Origin: Limnomonas spitsbergensis
Lineage: Eukaryota > Chlorophyta > Chlorophyceae > Chlamydomonadales
Direction of reading: 5' to 3'
DNA length: 64,000 nt
NCBI GenBank assembly: GCA_037349105.1
Contig: JAYJMM010000102.1
Coordinates: 3,100,001-3,164,000, forward strand
Shown one piece after another: positions 50,201 to 62,200 of the stretch. The notes beneath the pieces were generated by a model. It saw only the letters and a program-made list of their open reading frames with translations, did no database searches and was not told the origin of the DNA. The translations under genes were made by a program, and so were the position numbers. The first letter of the stretch is position 1. Each line of letters opens with the position of its first letter.

Positions 50201-53200
50201 ATGCTATCAAACTGCCTGACGCTGGTGGTGAGTGGGCAGTTGGGGCATTAGGGAGGGGCGGCCGCTGTCAGGTGGGAGCAGGGGTCAGCACAGGCGCAGG
50301 GGGGGGGGGGGGGCGGTCTGCTGCTGCTAGTGAGCGGGCGGTTGGGGAGACTGTGGGTGAGCTGCCGCTAGTGGTGAGGGGGCAGTAGGGTGAACAGAGG
50401 GGGTCTGACGTTCTCAGGTGGGGGCAGGGGGCAGCAGGGGGTCACAGGGGTGGGGGCTCTGCTGCTGCTGGAGAGACCCGGCAGTACTGGGAAATTAGGA
50501 GGGAGCTGCCGCTGGTGTCGAGTGGGCAGTAGGGGGGACTGAAGGGGCCTCGGCTCTAAGGAGGGTTGATATGACAGTCGCTGGTTTTCGTGGCAGCAAT
50601 ACATGTTTGTGGTGTGATGTGTTTGTGGGTGTTTTGCTATCTGGTGGAAATGAGCGGAAATAAAATGAGATCTGCCGTTGCAGGGGGTGTGTGATTCCTG
50701 CGTGGTCCCTCTGCCCCCCTATCACCTTGGCCTCCAGGTTCAGTACACGAGCAAGAATCCTGTCAAGCCTTGACCTCTGTACACCTGGTCTGCCCCCCTA
50801 TCACCTTGGCCTCCAGGTTCAATGCGCGGTCAAGAATCCGGTTAAGCCTTGACCTCTGTGCACCTGGTCTGCCCCCCTACCACCTTGGCCTCCAGGTTCA
50901 ATGCGCGGTCAAGACCACCACGGAGGCCGCGTCGCAAGCTGCCGCACTGCTGCAGCAGCTGGGGTCCAGGGGCAAGCTGCAGCACCCTGGGTGAGGAGGA
51001 GGGGAGAAGCTGCATGATGGAGGCGGGGAGGGAAGAGGGGAGAGTGGGGGAGAGGAAGGGGGGGGGGGGGGGTGAGGGGAGAGGAGGAAGAGAGGGAGGA
51101 AGGGGAGGGGGGCAAACTGGAGAAGGGGTAGGGAAGAGGAGAGGGGATAAGGGCGGGCAGGGGAGTGGGAGGGTGGGGGAATAGAAGGCGGTCAGGGGAT
51201 CAGGGGGGAGGAAGTGGGAGATGCAGGAGAGATAAGGGGATAAGGGGGGGGGGGGGAGGGGGGGAGGGGATAAGGGGAAGAGGCTGAGGGGGAAAGAGAG
51301 GAGGGGGAGGAGGAGAGGGGGGAGGGATAAGCGGGTGGGGGTCGAGGGGGAAAGGGAGGAGGGGGAGGCTGTATGTGCTATACACCAGCAGGGTCCTTGA
51401 GGGTGAAATGAGGAAATGCAAGATTTGCACATGGATATTCATCAAACGAAATGCTTCTGCAATGCATATGAGATGCAATGAGGAGTGGATGATGTTTTCC
51501 CGCCCGCCCTGCCCCCTTACGCCCCCCCCCGCCCCCTCCCGCCCCCTTTCCCAGGACTGAGACGCCAGAGTATGGCACCCTGGCGTGGTCGATCTGCAGC
51601 ATCATGCGCCTGTGTGCGCCTCGCGTGCTCAACCAACCTGAGCTGAAGAAGATGGTGAGACATATTGCTGACCTTATGCCCTGATGAGGCAATGACTGTG
51701 CAACTCACGCGTTAAGCTATGTCTGATGCCCTGATTCCGTGAGGGTGCCCATCAGGCCTTCTCCGGTGATCTGAAATCAGACCTGGAAACGATCCTGAGA
51801 TCGAATCAGTTATCGAATCCTGATATCAAATCCGATATCAATCCTGAAACCTAATCTGAAGATTGAATCCTGAGATCGAATCCTGGTATGGAATCCCGAG
51901 ATGGAATCCCTAGATATCAAATCTTGAGACAAAATCTGTATAAACCTCATCCTGTTTCAAAAAGCAATGAAATACATTCCTGATATCCCCCCCCCATCAC
52001 AACCTCTCACCCCTCTGTCTCCTGTTGACCCCATTGTCCCCTCATTCCCCCCCCCGGACTGCCTCCCCCGTTCCCTTTTGTGCCTTGTTGACCCCATCTT
52101 CCCCTCACTTCCCGAGACTGCATCATCTCTCACCCCCCTTTTGTCCTCTCGTCAACCCCATCGTCCCCTCGCCCCCCACCCCCTACGAACCCACTCTTTC
52201 CCCTCTGTCCCTTTTTGACCACCTCCCTCTCCTGCCTGCCCCCTCAGGTGCTCAAGGCCATGGTGACTCTCATCGCCCACCAATCCTCCAAGGGCCTGGA
52301 GCCCAGCATCTTCCTGCAGCTGCTGGATGTCCTGCAGAGGTGGCTGGTGGACCCATACCCTGGACAGGTGAGAGATGGGGTCTGACCTAGTACTGGGGAC
52401 AGGGGAAGGGACAGGGGAGGGGACAGGGGAGGGGACAGGACAAGGGAGGGGACAGGGGAGGGGGCAGGTGAGGAAATAGGGGCTGACCTAGTACTGGGGA
52501 CAGGGGCGGGGACACTGGAGGGGACAGGACAGGGGAGGCGACAGGACAGGGGAGGGGACAGGACAGGGGACAGGGGAGGGGAGGGGACAGGACAGGGGAG
52601 GGGAGGGGACAGGGGAGGGGACAGGACAGGGGAGGGGACAGGACAGGACAGGGGAGGGGACAGGGGAGGGACAGGACAGAGGAGGGGACAGGGGGGGGGG
52701 GGCTGGGGAGGGGACAGGACAGGGGACAGGACAGGGGAGGGACAGGGGAGGGGACAGACAGGACAGGGGAGGGGACAGGGGAGGGGAGGGGACTGGGGAC
52801 TGGGGAGGGACAGGGGAGGGGACAGAGGCTGACCCACAAGTACTGAGGGAGGGTCTTGTTGCATGATGCGCGCTGCTTCTGCTTCTTCTCTCACTCACGT
52901 CTGTGCACCTACCCTATACCCTACTCTCTGCCCCCTCTACCTTTGGTTCCTTGCAGCTGCCCGGCAGCATGAAGGAGGGTGTCATCTTGTGCCAGCGGCT
53001 GGCCGTCCTTGAAAAGACTGGCATGTTCGACGGCCACGCCAAGCTGCGCGCCAAGTGGGAGATGTCCTTTCTGAAGATGCTCAAGCACCTGTGCACCCAG
53101 CCCGACTCGCCCCAGGTGTGGGCGTGTGAGAGGGGTGGACGCGAGGCAGTGACAGGGGGGATCCGAGGAGTGGGGGGGTGAATGAAGCTTCTACAGTCCA

Positions 53201-56200
53201 ACGGGGAATCACATATTGGAGCTGAGGACCTGCTTTTGTTCCAGTGGGGACCAAGCAGGGGCTTGTAACGAAGGTTGTATAGGCAGCCACCCAAGAAGCT
53301 GGATGATCACGTGATTTTGTTGCACAACGGTGAGCTCAGGGACCTCAGGCAACCATGGCTTTGAGCGTTCTGGAGACCCACAACCCTTAACTATAAACCC
53401 TTAACCCACAAACCACATCCCTAAACCCACAACCCTAAACTCTGAACCATGAAACCACAACCCTGAACTCTATTTCTTTCCCGTTTGAAACTCAACTGGC
53501 CAACTCAAGCCCAGAACGTCTCGCACGCCGGGGCTGACCAAACACGACCATCGAACTCATTTGACCGCATGCGTCCCACCCATACACCGCCTGTCAGGAG
53601 TTGCGTGACGAGTACTTCAACAAGGTGGAGCGGAGCTACATGCCGGGCCTGCGCGCAAGCTCCACCGAGGCACGCGCCGACTTCTTTGCCATGTACCACG
53701 ACCACATCCCTAAGACGCTGTTCGACCGCTTCCACTTTGTGTTTGTGGTCCAGGAATGGGAGGCCATGTCGGGCGGCTTCTGGCTTAAGCAGGCTCTGGT
53801 GAGAGGGGGGTGAATTCTGATGCGCCCTTACCCTAGACCCTGAACTAGGCTTCTGGCACAAACATGCTCTGCAGACGGGGGGATGAAGTCTGACGAGCCT
53901 GAACCTTGAACTAGGCATCTGGCTTGAGCAGGAGCTTGTGAGAGGAGGGTGGGGCCTGGCAAGCTTGAACCCTCAACCCTCAACCGTCAACTAATCTCCT
54001 GGCTCATGCAGGTTTTGGAGTGAGATGGGGATGACGGCTGACGAACCCCAAAAAAGCTCTCACCTTGTGTTGTGCATCCCGCCACAATAGACATGGCAGG
54101 CGCTTGCTCCCCCCCCCCACACACCCCACACACACATGCCCTCCTGCTCCTCCCCACACACACCCTACACACATGCCCTCCAGATCCCCCCACACACACC
54201 ACACACACCTGCCCTCCTCCTCCCTCCCACCCCCCCAGGACATGGTCCTCTCCATCCTCCGTGACGAGGAGCGCATCATGTTGGCCCCAAACAGCGCCCA
54301 GGTCCCGCCTTTAATAGCAGGCACTCAGCAGAACGTGTTCCAGCCGCCGCAGCCGCCCCAGCAGAAGCAGCAGGCGGCTGCCGCCGCACCTCCTGCAGTC
54401 AAGGAGGAGGCTGGGGCGGTGAAGCTGGAGAAAGCAGGGTGCGTGAAGCTGGAGGAGGGGATCGGGCGGGAGCAGCTTGGCGTGAAGATCGAGGGGGGGG
54501 TGAAGCTCGAGCCTGGCGCCGCCGCAGGCTTGGATCGCTCTGATGCTGCGCCCGCCGCTGCGTCGGCGGCGGCACTGCCCGCAGCTCCGACCGCAGAAGC
54601 GATCGCGGCGGCGGTGGCAGCGGCGCGGGGCCCGTCCGCCCGCCTTCGCTTCCCGTCGGTCCCTGACCCCGTCGTTGAAATGCTGCACAAGCATGCGCTG
54701 TTTCTGCAGTCCACGGGTGAGGGCCAGGGGCTTTGGGGGCCCATCCTGAGAGTGTGAGGGAAAGGGGGACAGGCGGGCATCTGGACGGACTTTTCACCAT
54801 GCTCCCTGTCCCCGTTGCTAATGCTCATGCTCCTGCTGCTACTGTTGCTGCTACTGTTACTGCTTCTGCTACGGCTACTGCTGATGGTGCTGCTGCTGCT
54901 GTTGTGTTGCTCTGCAGGGGAGATGCGTGTGTCTGATATGATGCATGCTCTGCGTGAGTACTCCTCCGTGGACCCGGCAGTGGCCCACCACATCTGGGTG
55001 CTGGTCTTCCCCATCGTGTGGGCAACACTGGAGAAGCAGCAGCAGGTGAGATGACAGGCAGAGGGGGGGGGAGGGAGGAGGGGCAACGCGTGAGAAACGT
55101 TGGAGGAGGGAGTGTGGGAGGGAGGGAGGAGGGGGCAACGCGTGAGAAACTATTGGGGAGGGAGTGGGGGAAATTGAAGATTACAAAGTCTTATGCTGTG
55201 ATCCCAAGATGAAAAGCCTTATCTTAAAATTTCCTGGTGGGGAGAGCATCCATTTGTATGCGATTTAAAACAGGAAGTTGGGGGGGGAGGGGGGTCACGT
55301 GTCCAACAAAAGGCTTGTCCGCTACTGTTGCGCCAGTATGCGACACCATCCCCAATTAGTAGCCCCTTCGGCCTTCGTCCGGCACCTCATCTTACTTTCT
55401 TCTGACGCCCCATCCCCCCTTTTGTCTTCTTGTCTGCCACGTCATCCTCCCCTGTCTTCTTCCGTAGATTGCACTGGCCAAGCCGATCATCACGCTGCTT
55501 TCCCGTGACATACACCAGAGGCAGGCCATGCAGCGGCCAAACGTGGTACAGGTGAGGCTTCAGGGTTCTGTCTTTCATGCAAGGGGCCGTGGCGGGGTAA
55601 ATGACGATAGAGGTGAGGGTTAAGGGTTTAAGCTGCAGTAGTTAAGGTGCAGGAGCCATGAAGGGTTAAATCATGGTACAGGTGAGGGTTTTAGGCCTTG
55701 GGCAAGTCAGAGCCATTCAGAGGTGAAATGTGGGTTAGGTCAGGAGCTCAATCGGCTCAAATCAACAAAACCCCCCTCAATGTTTTTTTCCGTCTCCCTA
55801 CCCTCTGTCCCCTCGCCCCCTTCTGTAGGCCATCCTTGAGGGCATCAGCCTGAGCCAGCCCCAGCCCAAGCTTCCCCCTGAGCTCATTAAGTACCTGGGC
55901 AAGACCTTCAACGCGTGGAACATTGCCATCCCGCTGCTGGAGAGCCACGTGGTCATCTTCCCTGATGAGACGCGATGTCTGGACGCGCTCATGGACCTGT
56001 ACCGGGGAGTGGTGCGTGTTGGGCACATTTGTGGACCAGGCTCGAAAACCCTGCACCTTAACCCTGAACCTTAGCTGCGTGGTTGCCCAACTGCCCCCTC
56101 CTGCCCCCCCCTCCCCCCTTCCGTGGTGTGAACTGCACGTTTCCTTCCCCCTTCCCCTCCCCCTGAAGCCGCACGTTTCCTCCCCCCTTCCCCCCCCCTT

Positions 56201-59200
56201 GCTGTATCGACAGTCAGAGGAGGACCAGATGTGTGGCCTGTGGCGCCGGCGCTGCATGAGCGAGCTGACCCGCGCCGGGTTATCCCTGATCCAGGCGGGG
56301 CAGTGGGAGCGCAGCGAGGAGGTGCTGGGGGAGGCAATACGCACCTTCCAACCGGTAAGAAGGGAAGGAGCTGGGGAGGGGAGTAATAAATGAGTGGGAA
56401 AGTGTGTGGGGGGGGGGGGGTGAGGAGGGGGAGTGGCTGGGGGGGCACCTTCCAACGGGAGAGAGAGCGGAGTCGCTGGGGAGGCCACTGACACATGTCA
56501 ACGGAAAGGCTAACCTGCCGCCGGTTCGCTTCCTCACCTGCCGCCTAGCATCCCCTCATTCGTAATCCAGCCTCCATGCTGTGCACCCTGTTCAGAGTTC
56601 AGTGACACTCTAAACCGATACCCTGAAGCCTTAGATCCCACCCACACTTAAATCATGGATCCCACCCACACTTTAAAACTCAGATCCCACCCACACTTTA
56701 ACCCACGATCCCACCTTCACATTAATACTGGATCCCACCCATACTTTGACCCTGGATCCCACCCACACTCTAACCCTGGATCCCACACCCACTTTATAAC
56801 CCCCCCTGCCCCCCACCTCCCCCGTACACCTGCAGGGCTCCGGTCCGCCCCAGGTGACGCGCGGCGAGAGCGCCCTCTGGTTTGAGCAGTGGACGCAGTG
56901 CTCGCGCCTGCTGGGCAACTGGGACACGCTGATGGAGTACTCCCGCGCAACAGACAACCACGAGCTGGGCATGGACTGCCTGTGGCGGCTCAACGATTGG
57001 TTGACGCTCAAGGACACCCTGCAGAACAAGGCACAGGTGGGTGGGCAGTGGGCACTGTGGTGGGCTATGGCACAGGTGGGTGGGCAGGTGGGTGGGCTAT
57101 GGCACAGGTGGGTGGGTGGGTGGGTGGGCTATGACACAGGTGGGTGGGCAGGTGAGTGGGCGGGTGGGTGGGCTATGGCACAGGTGGGTGGGCGGGTGGG
57201 TGGGCTATGGCACAGGTGGGTGGGCGGGTGGGTGGGCTATGACACAGTTGGGTGGGTGGGCGGGTGGGTGGGCTATGGCACAGGTGGGTGGGCGGGTGGG
57301 TGGGCTATGACACAGGTGGGTGGGCGGGTGGGTGGGCTATGGTGGCCATGATGCATTTGAGGCGGTGGGTGGGCCCCAGGACACTGCACAGTAAGGAGCA
57401 GGTGGGTGGATCAACCGCTTCTTTGTTGCTCCCCACTCTACTTGATGCTACCCCTGGGCCTCTTAACTCTGAACCCTGAACCCCGAACCCTGAGCCCTGC
57501 ACCCTCATTCCCTCTGCAGGTGGAGGAGGGGGTTCAGACACTGATGACCCGCGCCTACCTGGCGCTGCAGGAGGGTGACGTTAACGGCGGGGACATGCGC
57601 TCCCAGCAGGTGAGGACCCAGGGGGACATGCGCTCCCAGCAGGTGAGGACTCAGGGGGACATGTGCTCCCAGCAGGTGAGGACCCAGGGGGACATGCGCT
57701 CCCAGCAGGTGAGGACCCAGGGGGACATGTGCTCCCAGCAGGTGAGGAACCAGGCGGACATGCGCTCCCAGCAGGTGAGGACCCAGGGGGACATGCGCCC
57801 CCAGCAGGTGAGGACTCAGGGGGACATGCGCTCCCAGCAGGTGAGGATCCAGGGGACATGCGCTCCCAGCAGGTGAGGAACCAGGCGGACATGCGCTCCC
57901 AGCAGGTGAGGACCCAGGGGGACATGCGCTCCCAGCAGGTGAGGACCCAGGGGGACATGCGCTCCCAGCAGGTGAGGACTCAGGGGGACATGCGCTCCCA
58001 GCAGGTGTGGATCCAGGGGGACATGCGCTCCCAGCAGGTGAGGACCCAGGGGGACATGCGCTCCCAGCAGGTGAGGAACCAGGCGGACATGCGCTCCCAG
58101 CAGGTGAGGACCCAGGGGGACATGCGCTCCCAGCAGGTGAGGACCCAGGGGGACATGCGCCCCCAGCAGGTGAGGACCCAGGGGGACATGCGCTCCCAGC
58201 AGGTGAGGAACCAGGGGGACATGCGCTCCCAGCAGGTGAGGACCCAGGGGGACATGCGCTCCCAGCAGGTGAGGACTCAGGGGGACATGCGCTCCCAGCA
58301 GGTGAGGACCCAGGGGGACATGCGCTCCCAGCAGGTGAGGACCCAGGGGGACATGCGCTCCCAGCAGGTGAGGACCTAGGGGGGACATGCGCTCCCAGCA
58401 GGTGAGGACCTAGGGGGACATGCGCTCCCAGCAGGTGAGGACCCAGGGGGACATGCGCTCCCAGCAGGTGAGGACCTAGGGGGGACATGCGCTCCCAGCA
58501 GGTGAGGACTCAGGGGACATGCGCCCCCAGCAGGTGAGGACCTAGGGGGGACATGCGCTCCCAGCAGGTGAGGACCTAGGGGGGACATGCGCTCCCAGCA
58601 GGTGAGGACCCAGGGGGACATGCGCTCCCAGCAGGTGAGGACCTAGGGGGGACATGCGCTCCCAGCAGGTGAGGACCCAGGGGGACATGCGCTCCCAGCA
58701 GGTGAGGACCTAGGGGGGACATGCGCTCCCAGCAGGTGAGGACCTAGGGGGGACATGCGCTCCCAGCAGGTGAGGACCCAGGGGGACATGCGCTCCCAGC
58801 AGGTGAGGACCTAGGGGGGACATGCGCTCCCAGCAGGTGAGGACCTAGGGGGGACATGCGCTCCCAGCAGGTGAGGACCCAGGGGGACATGCGCTCCCAG
58901 CAGGTGAGGACCTAGGGGGGACATGCGCTCCCAGCAGGTGAGGACCCAGGGGGACATGCGCTCCCAGCAGGTGAGGACCTAGGGGGGACATGCGCTCCCA
59001 GCAGGTGAGGACCTAGGGGGGACATGCGCTCCCAGCAGGTGAGGACCCAGGGGGACATGCGCTCCCAGCAGGTGAGGACCCAGGGGGGACATGCGCTCCC
59101 AGCAGGTGAGGACCTAGGGGGGACATGCGCTCCCAGCAGGTGAGGACCTAGGGGGGACATGCGCTCCCAGCAGGTGAGGACCCAGGGGGACATGCGCTCC

Positions 59201-62200
59201 CAGCAGGTGAGGACCTAGGGGGGACATGCGCTCCCAGCAGGTGAGGACCCAGGGGGACATGCGCTCCCAGCAGGTGAGGACCCAGGGGGGACATGCGCTC
59301 CCAGCAGGTGAGGACCCAGGGGGACATGCGCTCCCAGCAGGTGAGGACCTAGGGGGGACATGCGCTCCCAGCAGGTGAGGACCCAGGGGGACATGCGCTC
59401 CCAGCAGGTGAGGACCTAGGGGGGACATGCGCTCCCAGCAGGTGAGGACCCAGGGGGACATGCGCTCCCAGCAGGTGAGGACCTAGGGGGGACATGCGCT
59501 CCCAGCAGGTGAGGACCCAGGGGGACATGCGCTCCCAGCAGGTGAGGACCTAGGGGGGACATGCGCTCCCAGCAGGTGAGGACCCAGGGGGACATGCGCT
59601 CCCAGCAGGTGAGGACCTAGGGGGGACATGCGCTCCCAGCAGGTGAGGACCTAGGGGGGACATGCGCTCCCAGCAGGTGAGGACCCAGGGGGACATGCGC
59701 TCCCAGCAGGTGAGGACCCAGGGGGGACATGCGCTCCCAGCAGGTGAGGACCTAGGGGGGGCATGCATTGGTTTCCCTATATGGCCACCTCACTGCTCCT
59801 GTCAAGCAGGGGGGCATACAGGGCGGATCTAGGCAGCAGGAGCTTCCAGGTGTGGAAGGTTACGATATTTCTTCTGAAACGAGCAAAAATCTCCTCCCCG
59901 AGGACACCTGCTGCTCCCCACCAGCGCCTGCTGTTCCATACCAAAACCTGATCCTCCCTTCACCCCTCCCGTTTTTATCAGGCCATGCTGGCCGCGCTCA
60001 CCAAGTGGTGGCAACTGCCGGAAGTGGCCGTCGCGCCGCAGACACAACTGCTGCAGGTGAGGAGTGGGGTGGAGGGGACGATACTGGGCCAGGGAGAAAG
60101 AGGGGTGATAATGGGCTAGGGAGCAAGGGGGGGCGATAATGGGCTAGGGAGAAAGAGGGGGCGATAATGGGCTAGGGAGAAAGAGGGGGCGATAATGGGC
60201 CAGGGAGCAAGGGGGGGGGATTCGACGCTGTTCCCAGGCATACAGTGGGGACATCCAGACATCCTTAAGCACTGCTGGCGGGTAAAAATGTCGTCGTTTG
60301 CGACACCAGCTCCTAATTCCTTTGACACTAGCGGCTGTAACATGTTGTGACACCAGCTCCTATTAATCTGTAGCCTGTGACACCAGCTCCTATCAATCTG
60401 TAGCCTGTGACACCAGCTCCTATCAATCTGTAGCCTGTGACACCAGCTCCTATCAATCTGTAGCCTGTGACACCAGCTCCTATCAATCTGTAGCCTGTGA
60501 CACCAGCTCATATCAATCTGTAGCCTGTGACACCAGCTCCTATCAATCTGTAGCCTGTGACACCAGCTCCTATCAATCTGTAGCCTGTGACACCAGCTCC
60601 TATCAATCTGTAGCCTGTGACACCAGCTCCTATCAATCTGCAGCCTGTGACACCAGCTCCTATCAATCTGTAGCCTGTGACACCAGCTCCTATCAATCTG
60701 TAGCCTGTGACACCAGCTCCTATCAATCTGTAGCCTGTGACACCAGCTCATATTAATCTGTAGCCTGTGACACCAGCTCCTATCAATCTGTAGCCTGTGA
60801 CACCAGCTCCTATCAATCTGTAGCCTGTGACACCAGCTCCTATCAATCTGTAGCCTGTGACACCAGCTCCTATCAATCTGTAGCCTGTGACACCAGCTCC
60901 TATCAATCTGTAGCCTGTGACACCAGCTCATATTAATCTGTAGCCTGTGACACCAGCTCCTATCAATCTGTAGCCTGTGACACCAGCTCCTATTAATCTG
61001 TAGCCTGTGACACCAGCTCCTATCAATCTGTAGCCTGTGACACCAGCTCCTATCAATCTGTAGCCTGTGACACCAGCTCCTATCAATCTGTAGCCTGTGA
61101 CACCAGCTCCTATCAATCTGTAGCCTGTGACACCAGCTCCTATCAATCTGTAGCCTGTGACACCAGCTCCTATTAATCTGTAGCCTGTGACACCAGCTCC
61201 TATCAATCTGTAGCCTGTGACACCAGCTCCTATTAATCTGTAGCCTGTGACACCAGCTCCTATCAATCTGTAGCCTGTGACACCAGCTCCTATCAATCTG
61301 TAGCCTGTGACACCAGCTCCTATCAATCTGTAGCCTGTGACACCAGCTCCTATCAATCTGTAGCCTGTGACACCAGCTCCTATCAATCTGTAGCCTGTGA
61401 CACCAGCTCCTATTAATCTGTAGCCTGTGACACCAGCTCCTATCAATCTGTAGCCTGTGACACCAGCTCCTATCAATCTGTAGCCTGTGACACCAGCTCC
61501 TATCAATCTGTAGCCTGTGACACCAGCTCCTATCAATCTGTAGCCTGTGACACCAGCTCATATCAATCTGTTGTTTGTAAGCCCCCCCCCCGTATGTGTG
61601 CCTCCTTGGTTGCAGGTGTTCCAGCAGCTGGTGGAGCTCAAGGAGAGCGTGCGCATCCTGTACGACCTGGCGAGTGGGAACACCAGGCGGGACCACGCAT
61701 TCAGCGAGATGCGGGAGATCATGGAGTCGTGGCGGTGAGGGCTGAGTGCAGGGTGCAGGGTTTAGGGTGGAGTGAGAGAGCATGTGGGAGGAGGGAGATC
61801 ATGGAGGTGAGGTCTGAGTTGAGGGTGCAGGGTTGGGGGTGAACAAGCAGCGCTTGAGGGAGAGATGAGGGAGAGATGCAGGGGATAATGGAGGTAGGTT
61901 TCAGAGGATTTAGGGTGGAGTGAGAGTGCAGGGGGGAAGGGAGGAGGGAGATTTTTTGATATGCCCTGGGATGATGGGTGTGCTCTCTTGGACCGTTTTA
62001 AAGCGCCCCGAAGTTGTATCCACACCTTGGAATGCGACCCCTTTCAACCTTAAACTCGATGTTGCCTAAATCGTGAACCTCAACCCCTGACCCCTCTCTC
62101 CCAGGCTGCGGCAGCCCAACGATTGGGAGAGCTTGATCCACTGGCAGGACGTGCTGATGTGGCGCAACCAGATCCACAACATTGTCATCAACGCATTCAG

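Noticed and set aside
60343..61575. CRISPR array
   Set aside because: The 30-bp units are directly contiguous with no unique spacers, and the locus is a eukaryotic intron.
60116..61783. 555-codon minus frame reading HRLQIDRSWC repeats
   Set aside because: 30-bp periodicity artefact; it also runs antisense through exons 58 and 59.
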